From contig NZ_FWXS01000001.1 in assembly GCF_900176425.1 (NCBI RefSeq), positions 248,001-312,000 of the forward strand: a stretch of 64,000 nucleotides of DNA. The letters run 5' to 3'. This DNA is from Moheibacter sediminis (GTDB lineage: Bacteria > Bacteroidota > Bacteroidia > Flavobacteriales > Weeksellaceae). Shown here one piece after another: positions 1-8,817 of the stretch. Position numbers and translations under genes: made by a program. The first letter of the stretch is position 1; every line of letters starts with the position of its first letter. Below the pieces are notes generated by a model, which worked only from the letters and a program-made list of their open reading frames with translations, made no database searches and was not told the origin of the DNA.

Positions 1-16
1 ATTTTATAATGGAAAA

Positions 17-859
17 ATGGCCTTTCGCAATGATTTTGTGGGAGTTACAGCATTTTTGCTGGTTGTTGTATTGACATACCTGTTTTTTCTCACTTCCAAG
101 CTCTTCAAGAGCGCCGGATTACCATTATGGTTCTTTATAATCTGGTTTTTTGTGTTTTCGGGAATATCAACTGATAGTAGAATTTCTATTTCTCTTTTTG
201 TTTGCACTATTCTTTTTTGGAGAATGATCCATGCCGAAGAGAAATCGGACAGTAAAAACTACGCCTTTGACGTAGGAATTTGTCTGAGTATTTCCAGCTT
301 TTTTTATCCGCCGAGCATCTTTCTCATTGTGTTGATTCTCTTCAATTACCTCTACATGCAATCGCTCAATTTCAGAGTGATGCTTTTGTTCACTTTAGGT
401 TTTGTGTTGCCGCTAGCAGTTGGTTTGCAAATTGTTTACCTGACAGACAATCAACATTGGCTAACTGAAATAAGAGAATATTTTTACATTGATTTTTGGG
501 GTAATTGGGATATCATTTCATTGATTCCGGTTGGATTATTGCTGATTATAACTTGGTTCGACCATGTTTCTCATTCCGGAACACAGGACATCAACAAAAG
601 ACACATTTACTTTTTGTTCTTTCTTTATTTTATCAATTGGTTAATCATACTGGTTATTTTCGGAGGAAAAAATATAAATCTTTTAGCCGTTTTAGGGCTT
701 CCCGTAAGCGTTTTCCTTGCTAGATATGTTCAATATATGAATTCAAAAGTTTGGAAAGAAGTAATTCTTTGGGGATTTCTGGCAGTAATGGCAGGATTTT
801 ATTTCAGAATAGAAATTATAAAAATTTATAATGATTTACTCGGAAATGTGGCGTTTTAA
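17..859 (+). CDS. DUF6427-like integral membrane protein (5' end uncertain)
   Basis: Polytopic membrane protein of about 280 visible residues with roughly eight hydrophobic segments and almost no soluble domain. The layout resembles the flavobacterial DUF6427 family, whose function is unknown; this assignment is by overall look only. The ATG at 17 is the first in frame, but the frame stays open to the window edge and family members usually start with a further short hydrophobic N-terminus, so the gene may begin outside the window. Its last 24 bases overlap the 3' end of the convergent lpxH gene. Confidence 0.5.
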   Translation: MAFRNDFVGVTAFLLVVVLTYLFFLTSKLFKSAGLPLWFFIIWFFVFSGISTDSRISISLFVCTILFWRMIHAEEKSDSKNYAFDVGICLSISSFFYPPSIFLIVLILFNYLYMQSLNFRVMLLFTLGFVLPLAVGLQIVYLTDNQHWLTEIREYFYIDFWGNWDIISLIPVGLLLIITWFDHVSHSGTQDINKRHIYFLFFLYFINWLIILVIFGGKNINLLAVLGLPVSVFLARYVQYMNSKVWKEVILWGFLAVMAGFYFRIEIIKIYNDLLGNVAF

Positions 860-1621
860 AGTCAATTGATTTCCGTCAAAAACCGCATATGTAAAATAAC
901 TTACCCAATCACCTAGATTTATGTAAACTGAATTTCCAATGGGGATTTCCATCGGTAAATGCCTGTGTCCAAAGATGAAATAATCGTGGCTTTCCTTTTC
1001 CAATTTCCTTTTTACATACTGCACCAGCCATTCATTTTCTTCGCCCAAAAATTTGACATCTTCTGCACCGGAAATCATCTTATTTTTCCGGGAAGTATTA
1101 ATTCCCAGCCAAACCGCAAAATCAGGATGTAAAAGATAAAAGAAAAACTGCGCCACTTTATTAGTGAACAGCTTTTTCATTCTTTTGTAACCTTTGTCGC
1201 CCGGACCTAATCCGTCACCATGCGCAATGAAAAATTTCTTTTGGTTAATTACAAAGTGCTGCCTGTCGCGGAAAACAGTTATGCCGATTTCTTTTTCCAG
1301 GTAATCGCGCATCCACAAATCATGGTTTCCGGTAAAGAAATAAATTTGAATTCCGCTGTCTGAAAGCTCAGCCAATTTACCCAAAACCCTAACGAATCCG
1401 CGCGGAACGACTTGTTTGTATTCAAACCAAAAATCAAACAAATCTCCCAACAAAAACAAAACCTGACAATCGGGTTTGATTTCGTCGAGCCATTTTACAA
1501 AACGTTTTTCACGGATTAAGCTTTCTCCATCATTGGGCGCACCCAAATGTTGGTCTGAAGCGAAATAGACTTTTTTACCTACTGAAATTGAGATATTTAT
1601 AGATTGTCCTCCGCTAACCAT
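836..1621 (-). CDS. lpxH: UDP-2,3-diacylglucosamine diphosphatase (LpxH-like)
   Basis: Calcineurin-type metallophosphoesterase of 261 residues that removes UMP from UDP-2,3-diacylglucosamine to give lipid X in lipid A synthesis, at the inner face of the cytoplasmic membrane. Metal-binding motifs are visible in order: SDQHLG near the N-terminus, GDLFDFW, GNHD, a later AHGD, and FGHRH close to the C-terminus. The ATG at 1621 is preferred: a longer open frame exists upstream, but those residues lie within queD in another frame and do not look like the family. The start overlaps the end of queD by 25 bp, which suggests translational coupling. Conservation with family members begins around GKKVYFASDQ, so a non-ATG start slightly downstream is possible. 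Confidence 0.85.
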   Translation of the reverse strand: MVSGGQSINISISVGKKVYFASDQHLGAPNDGESLIREKRFVKWLDEIKPDCQVLFLLGDLFDFWFEYKQVVPRGFVRVLGKLAELSDSGIQIYFFTGNHDLWMRDYLEKEIGITVFRDRQHFVINQKKFFIAHGDGLGPGDKGYKRMKKLFTNKVAQFFFYLLHPDFAVWLGINTSRKNKMISGAEDVKFLGEENEWLVQYVKRKLEKESHDYFIFGHRHLPMEIPIGNSVYINLGDWVSYFTYAVFDGNQLTLKRHISE

Positions 1622-2049
1622 TCTGCATAAGATGTTTCGGTTTCGTGAAGACGAAGAGATTGAAGCTGAATAAATTCCGGCAATTTCGGGCTGATTCTCG
1701 CCACCATATCCAACAGCATGTTTTCGCAAGAAGGTTGATACGAAGTGAAAATCACTTTGTGCCCTTCTTTCATCAAATTGTCTCCCAATTGTTTGTGCGG
1801 CGAATTCTCATTTAGCAAAATTGCATGGTCAAATTCATCAATCACTTCAGATTTTACAATGCTTTTGATGTCTCCAAAATCGATAACCATCCCAAACTTT
1901 GGATCATCTTGATTTTGATTGGGGATTCCTTTTACAGTCACGAAAAGCTTGTAGGAATGACCGTGAATGTTTTTACATTTCCCGTCATAACCATACAATG
2001 CATGAGCCGTTTCGAAATTAAAAGATTTTGTAACGCGAACTTTATTCAT
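1597..2049 (-). CDS. queD: 6-carboxy-5,6,7,8-tetrahydropterin synthase (QueD)
   Basis: Small enzyme of the 6-pyruvoyl-tetrahydropterin synthase fold (150 residues) that converts dihydroneopterin triphosphate to 6-carboxytetrahydropterin, the second step of queuosine/7-deazaguanine synthesis. Visible signatures are FETAHAL with the first zinc His, NIHGHSY with two further zinc His residues, the VIDFGD segment, and the DHAILL motif. The length is normal, with the extra loop of the longer bacterial forms. It is the first gene of a two-gene minus-strand unit with lpxH, whose start overlaps its 3' end. It is divergent from comF with about 30 bp between the starts. Confidence 0.9.
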   Translation of the reverse strand: MNKVRVTKSFNFETAHALYGYDGKCKNIHGHSYKLFVTVKGIPNQNQDDPKFGMVIDFGDIKSIVKSEVIDEFDHAILLNENSPHKQLGDNLMKEGHKVIFTSYQPSCENMLLDMVARISPKLPEFIQLQSLRLHETETSYAEWLAEDNL

Positions 2050-2082
2050 TAATTTAAAGGTCTAAAAACCAATGCAAATTTA

Positions 2083-2754
2083 ATGGAAATACAATCAATT
2101 GCCCGTTCATTTGTGGATTTATTTTTCCCGAGACGTTGTGTAGGCTGTCAATCTGTGATTCCCGGCAGCTCCATTTTATGTACAGAATGTACCTCTAAAC
2201 TGCCTTTTACCCATTTGAAATTTGACCAGGAAAACGAATCTTACCAAAAACTGAGAAATCAATGTAATATTGAATCTGCGTGTAGTTTGTTGTATTTTGA
2301 GCATGACAATATTACCCAAAAATTGATGCATCATCTTAAATATGAAAACCATCCTGAAATTGGGATTTTGTTGGCTGACAAAATTTTCTCAATGGTTAAA
2401 TTTGAATCTTATGATGGAATCATTCCCGTTCCAATTCATAAAAATAAACTAAAAAAACGCGGTTACAACCAAGTTATGCCTTTTGCAGATAGAATTTCTG
2501 AATTGGGAAATATTCCTTTGATTGACAATTATTTATTCCGAAAAGAAAACAATTCCTCACAAGTTCATAAATCAAGAATCGAAAGAACGAATTCAATCCA
2601 AAACGCATTTGAAGTACAAGGTCAAATTTCAGGACATTATTTATTGATCGATGATGTGTTGACGACAGGATCTACAATTTCAACCTGCGTTAAATTAATC
2701 CAATCAAAAAATCCTGTCAAAATCAGCGTGTTGACCATGGCTTTTGCCATCTGA
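2083..2754 (+). CDS. comF: ComF family protein (phosphoribosyltransferase fold)
   Basis: Protein of 223 residues with an N-terminal four-cysteine zinc-finger-like segment (CVGC then CTEC) followed by a type I phosphoribosyltransferase domain. The PRPP-binding loop appears as LLIDDVLTTGSTI near residue 190, and the KKRGYNQ segment typical of ComF is around residue 125. ComF proteins take part in DNA uptake or in nucleotide and DNA processing; no enzymatic activity is established for this group. The length fits the family. It is convergent with lepA with only a few bases between the genes. Confidence 0.88.
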   Translation: MEIQSIARSFVDLFFPRRCVGCQSVIPGSSILCTECTSKLPFTHLKFDQENESYQKLRNQCNIESACSLLYFEHDNITQKLMHHLKYENHPEIGILLADKIFSMVKFESYDGIIPVPIHKNKLKKRGYNQVMPFADRISELGNIPLIDNYLFRKENNSSQVHKSRIERTNSIQNAFEVQGQISGHYLLIDDVLTTGSTISTCVKLIQSKNPVKISVLTMAFAI

Positions 2755-2761
2755 TCAAAAA

Positions 2762-4558
2762 TTAATCATTCAACTTCAAAACTGCTAAGAAGGCTGACTG
2801 CGGAACTTCAACTCTACCGATTTGTCGCATTTTCTTCTTACCCGCTTTTTGTTTTTCCAAAAGTTTACGCTTACGCGAAATATCTCCACCATAACATTTT
2901 GCAGTTACGTCTTTACGAAGTGCTTTGATGGTTTCACGCGCGATGATTTTTGCACCGATTGCCGCCTGAATTGGAATGTCAAATTGTTGTCTTGGGATTA
3001 ATTCTCTCAATTTCTCGCACATTTTCTTTCCGATTCCATAGGCATTGTCCACATGAATCAAAGCTGAAAGCGCATCCACCGGCTCTGCATTGATTAAAAT
3101 ATCAACCTTTACCAATTTCGAAGCACGCATGTCTAAAGGTGCATAATCAAACGAGGCATAACCTTTTGAAATGGATTTTAACCTATCGTAAAAATCAAAA
3201 ACAACTTCGGCCAAAGGCAATTCAAAGATCAATTCCACTCTGTGTTGTGTCAGATAATTCTGATTTTTCAAAATTCCTCTCTTTTCGATACAAAGCGTCA
3301 TTACTTGCCCAACGAAATCAGCTTTTGTAATGATAGATGCCCGGATATAAGGTTCTTCCACGCGGTTCAGACCTGATGGATCTGGCAATTCGGAAGGATT
3401 GTTAACCAACATTGCTTTGTCCGGATCTTTTTCTGTAAAAGCATGGTAAGATACGTTGGGAACAGTCGTGATCACGTTCATGTTAAATTCACGCTCCAAC
3501 CTTTCCTGGATGATTTCCAAGTGCAGCATTCCCAAAAATCCGCAGCGGAATCCAAATCCCAAAGCGGCAGAAGATTCAGGTTCAAAAGTCAAAGAAGCAT
3601 CATTTAGAATTAATTTTTCAATTGAATAACGCAACTCTTCATATTCTTCTGTATCAACCGGATAAAGTCCCGCGAAAACCATCGGTTTTACTTCTTCAAA
3701 ACCATCTATGGCTTCTTTTGCCGGATTTTCTACTGACGTAATTGTATCACCTACTTTTACCTCAACCGCTTCTTTTATTCCTGAAATGATGTATCCAACA
3801 TCACCTGTTTTAACTACTTTTTTTGCAACTTGTTTCAGTTTCAAAGTTCCAACTTCATCGGCTCCATATTTTTTTCCTGTTGCCATGAATTTCACTTCTT
3901 GTCCTTTTTTGATTTCGCCATTTACCACTTTGTAAAAAGCTTCTACGCCACGAAAAGGATTGTAAACAGAATCAAAAATCAATGCCTGAAGCGGTGCTTC
4001 AGGATCGCCTGTTGGCGGTGGAACTTTTTCTATAATTGTATGAAGCAAGTGCTCAACGCCTTCTCCCGTTTTTCCGCTCACGCGTAAAACGTCTTCGGGA
4101 TCACAGCCTAATAAATCAACGATATCATCCGTAACCTCCTCAGGGTTAGCGCTTGGCAAATCAATTTTATTTAAAACAGGAATGATTTCCAAATCGTTTT
4201 CCAATGCCAAATATAAATTTGAAATTGTCTGTGCCTGAATGCTTTGAGCAGCATCCACAATCAACAATGCGCCTTCACATGCAGCGATAGAGCGGGAAAC
4301 TTCGTAAGAAAAATCAACGTGGCCCGGCGTATCAATTAAATTTAAAATATAATTTTCGCCTTTGTATTCATATTCCATTTGGATTGCGTGAGATTTGATG
4401 GTAATCCCTTTTTCTCTTTCCAAATCCATATCGTCCAAAACCTGATTTTGTAATTCACGTTCCGAAATTGTATTTGTGATTTGCAAAAGCCTGTCAGCCA
4501 AGGTGCTTTTCCCGTGGTCAATGTGGGCGATGATGCAAAAATTACGAATGTTCTTCAT
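2762..4558 (-). CDS. lepA: Elongation factor 4 (LepA), back-translocating GTPase
   Basis: Ribosome-associated translational GTPase of 598 residues, full length for LepA. G-domain motifs are visible: AHIDHGKST (G1), DTPGH (G3) and NKIDLP (G4). Next come the EF-G-like domains II, III and V and the LepA-specific C-terminal domain, with the conserved [12 protein letters not shown] and [15 protein letters not shown] segments. It acts on ribosomes stalled or mis-translocated under stress and contributes to ribosome biogenesis. No operon partner is evident. Confidence 0.97.
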   Translation of the reverse strand: MKNIRNFCIIAHIDHGKSTLADRLLQITNTISERELQNQVLDDMDLEREKGITIKSHAIQMEYEYKGENYILNLIDTPGHVDFSYEVSRSIAACEGALLIVDAAQSIQAQTISNLYLALENDLEIIPVLNKIDLPSANPEEVTDDIVDLLGCDPEDVLRVSGKTGEGVEHLLHTIIEKVPPPTGDPEAPLQALIFDSVYNPFRGVEAFYKVVNGEIKKGQEVKFMATGKKYGADEVGTLKLKQVAKKVVKTGDVGYIISGIKEAVEVKVGDTITSVENPAKEAIDGFEEVKPMVFAGLYPVDTEEYEELRYSIEKLILNDASLTFEPESSAALGFGFRCGFLGMLHLEIIQERLEREFNMNVITTVPNVSYHAFTEKDPDKAMLVNNPSELPDPSGLNRVEEPYIRASIITKADFVGQVMTLCIEKRGILKNQNYLTQHRVELIFELPLAEVVFDFYDRLKSISKGYASFDYAPLDMRASKLVKVDILINAEPVDALSALIHVDNAYGIGKKMCEKLRELIPRQQFDIPIQAAIGAKIIARETIKALRKDVTAKCYGGDISRKRKLLEKQKAGKKKMRQIGRVEVPQSAFLAVLKLND

Positions 4559-4632
4559 TGATTTTATTAAGTAGGCAAAAATACGCTAATACTCTTATAC
4601 TACAATACTTTTATAAAATTGTGTGAAGGATT

Positions 4633-5094
4633 TTAATGCATATCTCCAAACCAAATAGAAACAGGAATGGTAATGGTAAAATCAATCGGTTTTCCATCAA
4701 CTTTCGCAGGAATAATTGTTTTTTTCTTTTCCTTATAATACTTCCAAGTTTTTACAATTCTCTTAAGTAAATCCTTTGCGAGAAATTCATCACTTTCTGC
4801 CGTATAGCTCAAATTTGACAAATCACCATTTTTATCAATGGTAAAAACAATTTGAGTCTTCTTTTGCTCATTATTATTTTCGAAATAATTCAATCCCTGA
4901 TTATCTACCAAATTTTTCAAATCGTAACTCAGATTCTTAAAAAAACAATTTTTCAGTTTTTCATTATCTCCTTTGTGTTTTTTACAGGTTGGGTAAACTG
5001 GATGCTCAAAGGTCTCTGAATAAATAATATCAACTACTTCCTGACCATGTAGAGAAAAAGAATTGAAGATTAGTAATAAAAGTAAATATCTCAT
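4633..5094 (-). CDS. Exported protein with a TonB_C-like domain
   Basis: Protein of 153 residues with a cleavable signal peptide (hydrophobic residues 1-16, then GQE). The second half fits the C-terminal domain of energy-transducing TonB proteins: KKTQIVFTIDKNGDL, a following helix, then a beta strand pair ending DFTITIPVSIWF. It has no transmembrane anchor or proline-rich spacer after the signal peptide, so it is a periplasmic TonB_C-like protein rather than a full TonB. Only 3 bp separate it from the amidase gene upstream on the same strand. Partner and function are unknown. Confidence 0.65.
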   Translation of the reverse strand: MRYLLLLLIFNSFSLHGQEVVDIIYSETFEHPVYPTCKKHKGDNEKLKNCFFKNLSYDLKNLVDNQGLNYFENNNEQKKTQIVFTIDKNGDLSNLSYTAESDEFLAKDLLKRIVKTWKYYKEKKKTIIPAKVDGKPIDFTITIPVSIWFGDMH

Positions 5095-5097
5095 TTC

Positions 5098-5865
5098 TTA
5101 TTCTATTTTAAATGAATCCCTATCATTCAAAAACCCAAAATTTTCTCTGGAATTTTTCAAAGATTTTGCAGAAATTTCGGTTTGGTGAATGAATTTCTTT
5201 TTGGTATTTAATTTTATTTCTTCGCCGATGGCATCGAAAACTTTTGAATTTCCGTTGTACTTCAAATCATATTCATCGATTCCAATTCTGTTTACACCGA
5301 TGGTATAAGCCATGTTTTCGATTGCGCGTGCTTTTAAAAGTGCTTTCCAAGGTTCCACGCGAACTGCAGGCCAATTTGCAGGGCAAATCAAAATGTCATA
5401 ATCATCTGAATTCCTGCACCAAACCGGAAAACGCAGATCATAACACACTATAGGACGGATTTTCCAGCCTAAATAATCAAAAGAAATAATTTCATTTCCG
5501 GGTGAATAGGCTTCCGTTTCTTTTCCGTATCCGAACAAATGTTTTTTGTCGTAAGTGAATGTTTCTGTAGGTGTTACGAAATAAAATCGATTGTAGAATT
5601 TATCATTTTCTTTTGTAGAAATGCTTCCACAAACCGCAGCGTTTAATTGAGTGGAAATTGATTTCATCCAGTTGAAAGTTTTGCCAAAAGGTGGTTCGGC
5701 AATTTCATTGACGTTCATGGAAAATCCGGTCGAAAACATTTCCGGAAGGACAATTAAATCCGTCTTCAAACCATTGAGCAAACTGTTCAGAAATTCCTTA
5801 TTGGCTTGTGGATTTTCCCATTCGATGTCAAATTCGACGAGACTTATATGGAGTTTTTCGGTCAT
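5098..5865 (-). CDS. Omega-amidase / nitrilase-family amidohydrolase (YafV-like)
   Basis: Carbon-nitrogen hydrolase of 255 residues. The Glu-Lys-Cys triad is visible: LPEMFSTGFSM (Glu near 42), DKKHLFGYG (Lys near 106) and RPIVCYDLRFP (Cys near 139). The sequence fits the YafV/Nit2 branch, which hydrolyses alpha-ketoglutaramate or alpha-ketosuccinamate as metabolite repair after glutamine transamination. The start codon overlaps the stop of the upstream PAP2 gene by 4 bp, and the TonB_C-like gene follows at 3 bp, so the three are probably co-transcribed. Confidence 0.87.
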   Translation of the reverse strand: MTEKLHISLVEFDIEWENPQANKEFLNSLLNGLKTDLIVLPEMFSTGFSMNVNEIAEPPFGKTFNWMKSISTQLNAAVCGSISTKENDKFYNRFYFVTPTETFTYDKKHLFGYGKETEAYSPGNEIISFDYLGWKIRPIVCYDLRFPVWCRNSDDYDILICPANWPAVRVEPWKALLKARAIENMAYTIGVNRIGIDEYDLKYNGNSKVFDAIGEEIKLNTKKKFIHQTEISAKSLKNSRENFGFLNDRDSFKIE

Positions 5866-6524
5866 TTTCTTGCTGGAATTATCTTTCGGTTCAATTTTTC
5901 ATTGGAACAATTCCAAATCAAATAATACCCTAAGATAGCAAAAAATAATCCTAACATGCTGCCGCCAATTGTGTCAATCACAAAATGTTTGGAAAGATAA
6001 ACCCTTCCGATAGCAACCAATCCCATTAATAGACAGATGATTACCTGCACGATTCTGTTTGTGGTTTGGGTGCATAAATAAAAGCAAATGATGACTGCCA
6101 AAACCGTATGTCCCGAGGGAAATGTATATGGAATCTGTGACTGAACACCCTCGACCAATCTTAACTTGATTTCTTTCAATTCAAAATAATGGGTCGGTCT
6201 GTGTCCGTGTACGAAAAAAGTTCGTTTGACGAATGAACTCACAATGCTTGAAACCACTGCGGTGGAACCTAAAAAAATGAAATGTTTCCAGGTTCCTTTC
6301 CACAAAATATAAAGTAATGTGATGATGAGCACGTAAGTCGTGGCAACATCGGTGTAATATTTAAAGAAATAATCGCCAATGGTATTGTGGTAAATTTCAT
6401 TGAAGTGGAGGTGAAGCTCATCTTTTCCATAGTAAGCAGTCGCCATCAATCCTGCGAAATTAATCACAAAAAAAATTAAAAAAAACGGCCACTGCCACTT
6501 CAACAAATCTCTCTTTTGCTCCAT
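5862..6524 (-). CDS. PAP2-superfamily membrane phosphatase
   Basis: Integral membrane phosphatase of 220 residues with about five to six transmembrane segments. The three PAP2 motifs are present: KRTFFVHGHRP (motif 1), FPSGHT (motif 2) and GRVYLSKHFVIDTIGG (motif 3, with the catalytic His and the Asp; the usual Ser before Arg is Gly). Such enzymes dephosphorylate lipid phosphates such as undecaprenyl diphosphate or phosphatidate derivatives; the substrate cannot be told from sequence. It overlaps the downstream amidase gene by 4 bp. Confidence 0.85.
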   Translation of the reverse strand: MEQKRDLLKWQWPFFLIFFVINFAGLMATAYYGKDELHLHFNEIYHNTIGDYFFKYYTDVATTYVLIITLLYILWKGTWKHFIFLGSTAVVSSIVSSFVKRTFFVHGHRPTHYFELKEIKLRLVEGVQSQIPYTFPSGHTVLAVIICFYLCTQTTNRIVQVIICLLMGLVAIGRVYLSKHFVIDTIGGSMLGLFFAILGYYLIWNCSNEKLNRKIIPARK

Positions 6525-6666
6525 TCTAAATTTGTCACAAAATAAATAAAAAATAATCTGACTGAAAATTAAAATCTAAAAATAAGGTAAATTACCTTTG
6601 AATTAATCTGTTAAATTATTATATACCAGCGCATTGAAATTCGTTGATGTCTTATTGATTTTACTG

Positions 6667-8235
6667 TCAATTCGATTCATTGTGCAATGTATTATTTTTA
6701 TTTAAAAAATTAAACTGCAAATACTTATACGATTCTCTCGGTACGATTTTGATCCACCTTTTGTATTTCATATACCATTTCTGGCGGATGCTCGGAAAGC
6801 CTTTTGTAAGGTAAGCTCCGACAAACGGATGGACATGCAGCGAAATTTCCTTGACGTTTTTCCCTTTGTTTTCAATGATATTTTTAAGTACCTGCTCAAT
6901 CCTTTCAATAATCAAAATCGGTGCTTCCACTTCTTTCTGCAATGCATTCGGATTTTCCTCAACCGTTTTGATATTCAATTCCGGACGCACTCTCTGACGT
7001 GTGATTTGAATCAATCCAAATTTACTCGGCGGCAAAATTTTATGTTTTGCGCGGTCTTTCTGCATTTCTTCTTTGAAATGTTCGTATAGCTTCCTTTTAT
7101 TATCATTGTTGGTCATGTCTATAAAATCGACAACGATGATACCGCCCATATCGCGCAGGCGCAATTGGCGCGCAATTTCCGTTGCAGCGACTTTATTTAC
7201 GTTGAGTGCACTTTCTTCTTGATTGTTAGAATTTCGGGTAATGTTTCCGGAATTCACATCGATGACGTGCAATGCTTCGGTATGCTCGATGACCAAATAG
7301 GCACCTTTGGATTGTGGAATCGTGACGTTTTTACCAAATGATTGTTTGATTTGGCGTTCGATTCCAACTTTTTCGAACAAAGGAATATCGCTATCTGGAA
7401 CAACTTTGATCAAATTTGATTTTTCAGGTGCGATTACATCCAGATATTCTTTCATTTCACGCGCAAAAACTTCATCATCAACAGAAATTTTCACAAAATC
7501 TTCATTGAAATTATCTCTTAGAATCGATGAAGCTCTGTCCATCTCACTTAACAGCTTTGCGGGCGCTTTTCTTTTCTGAATATTTTTAAACACCTGCTGC
7601 CATTTGTTCATCAAATAATTCATGTCAGCATGGAGTTCAGCCACTTTTTTACCTTCCGCAACGGTTCTGATGATGATTCCGAAACCTTCAGGTTTTATGC
7701 TTTCGACCAAAGCGACCAGACGGTCTCTTTCGGCTTTGTTTTTTATCTTTTGAGAAACAGAAACTTTGTCTGAAAAAGGTGCTAAAATCAAAAATCTTCC
7801 GGCGATGGAAATTTCTGAAGTGATGCGTGGTCCTTTGCTATGAATAGGTTCTTTGGTAATTTGGATGACAATAGGGTCTCCGGGTTTCAGGACTTCACTC
7901 ATCGTTCCGTCCTTCTGGATCATTTCTTCTTTTCTGAAAGATTTAAGATTTGCAGATTTGAATTTTTCTGAGCTTACCAAGTTAGTGTAACTGATAAGTG
8001 ACCGCACATGCGGGCCCAAATCGTGGTAATGCAAAAAGGCATCTTTGGAATAACCGATATCTACAAATGCTGCATTTAAACTGGGGGCAAGTTTTTTCAC
8101 TTTGCCCAAATACATATCTCCTACTGCGAAATTCAAATCGACACTTTGCTGATGGAGTTCCATCAACTTGCCGTCTTCCAGCAAGGCTATCTGAACATTA
8201 TCTTCGACAGTAGATACTACTAATTCTTTATTCAT
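6667..8235 (-). CDS. rng: Ribonuclease E/G family protein (RNase G-like)
   Basis: Single-strand-specific endoribonuclease of 522 residues, the usual length of Bacteroidota RNase G and without the long RNase E scaffold tail. An S1-like RNA-binding domain lies near residues 35-130 (DMYLGKVKKLAPSLNAAFVDIGY), followed by the catalytic DNase I-like region. The magnesium-binding aspartates are in HVIDVNSGN and IIVVDFIDM. The zinc-link CPxCxG motif of RNase E is not seen. It acts in rRNA maturation and mRNA turnover. The HU and 30-residue basic-protein genes lie upstream on the same strand, separated by a hairpin. Confidence 0.93.
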   Translation of the reverse strand: MNKELVVSTVEDNVQIALLEDGKLMELHQQSVDLNFAVGDMYLGKVKKLAPSLNAAFVDIGYSKDAFLHYHDLGPHVRSLISYTNLVSSEKFKSANLKSFRKEEMIQKDGTMSEVLKPGDPIVIQITKEPIHSKGPRITSEISIAGRFLILAPFSDKVSVSQKIKNKAERDRLVALVESIKPEGFGIIIRTVAEGKKVAELHADMNYLMNKWQQVFKNIQKRKAPAKLLSEMDRASSILRDNFNEDFVKISVDDEVFAREMKEYLDVIAPEKSNLIKVVPDSDIPLFEKVGIERQIKQSFGKNVTIPQSKGAYLVIEHTEALHVIDVNSGNITRNSNNQEESALNVNKVAATEIARQLRLRDMGGIIVVDFIDMTNNDNKRKLYEHFKEEMQKDRAKHKILPPSKFGLIQITRQRVRPELNIKTVEENPNALQKEVEAPILIIERIEQVLKNIIENKGKNVKEISLHVHPFVGAYLTKGFPSIRQKWYMKYKRWIKIVPRESYKYLQFNFLNKNNTLHNESN

Positions 8236-8270
8236 CTGCTATGAGATTGAATGTATATAAATTAAACGAC

Positions 8271-8303
8271 AAAAGCACTTCCCAAATGGTTGTTGGAAAG
8301 TGC
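8271..8303 (-). terminator. Hairpin downstream of the small basic-protein gene
   Basis: On the minus strand GCACTTTCC and GGAAGTGC pair with one bulged base, followed by TTTT. It lies between the small basic-protein gene and the rng start, so it probably ends the HU/basic-protein transcript. Confidence 0.55.
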
Positions 8304-8330
8304 AATTTTTTAAAAGGTAAAAAAGAAAGA

Positions 8331-8423
8331 TTATTTTTTCTTTTTGTGTCTGTTTAATCTACGTCTTTTTTTGCGTTTGTGGGTAGCTACCTTATGTCTT
8401 TTTCTCTTTTTTCCGCTTGGCAT
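8331..8423 (-). CDS. AURKAIP1/COX24-domain small basic protein (30 aa), ribosome-associated
   Basis: Thirty-residue, extremely basic protein (MPSGKKRKRHKVATHKRK, then more Lys/Arg and a KKKK end). It matches the very short Bacteroidota proteins annotated with the AURKAIP1/COX24 domain, related to mitochondrial ribosomal protein mS38, so it is presumably a small-subunit ribosomal protein. ATG at 8421-8423 and TAA at 8331-8333 were read directly from the minus strand. It lies 7 bp downstream of the HU gene stop and is probably co-transcribed with it. Automated gene callers easily miss it because of its size. Confidence 0.85.
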   Translation of the reverse strand: MPSGKKRKRHKVATHKRKKRRRLNRHKKKK

Positions 8424-8430
8424 ATCTTAA

Positions 8431-8721
8431 TTATTTTACTTTTACTTTTGATTTTACACTTTCTGTAAATGTTTTTGCAGGTTTAAATGCTGGCACATTG
8501 TGAGCCGGGATTACGATTGACGTTCCTTTAGAGATATTTCTCCCTGTTTTTGATGCTCTTGTTTTGATTGTAAAAGATCCGAATCCTCTCAAATAAACAT
8601 TTTCTCCTGTTTCCAATGAATTCTTTACTTCTTCCATGAAATGTTCTACTACTTTCTGAGTTTCATTTTTCTCAAGTCCTAACTTACTTGAAATGTTACT
8701 CACTATTTCTGCTTTCGTCAT
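8431..8721 (-). CDS. HU-family DNA-binding protein
   Basis: Histone-like nucleoid protein of 96 residues with the HU/IHF fold: N-terminal helices (MTKAEIVSNISSKLGLEKNE), then the beta-arm signature LRGFGSFTIKTRASKTGRN, which includes the GFGSF core. It bends and compacts DNA as a dimer. The start is the ATG at 8721; it is divergent from mutY across a short AT-rich promoter region. The position next to mutY and ssb is the usual flavobacterial arrangement. Confidence 0.95.
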   Translation of the reverse strand: MTKAEIVSNISSKLGLEKNETQKVVEHFMEEVKNSLETGENVYLRGFGSFTIKTRASKTGRNISKGTSIVIPAHNVPAFKPAKTFTESVKSKVKVK

Positions 8722-8817
8722 GATGATATATAATTTTGTTGCTAAATTTGCTTGTTAAACAAACGGGTGCAAATATAACATTTGTACCAAAACAAAAAAA
8801 GAATTCTGCGCATATTT

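Noticed and set aside
1622-1729. N-terminal extension of LpxH to the first ATG of its frame
   Set aside because: These 36 codons lie within queD in another frame and show no similarity to LpxH; the start at 1621 is used.
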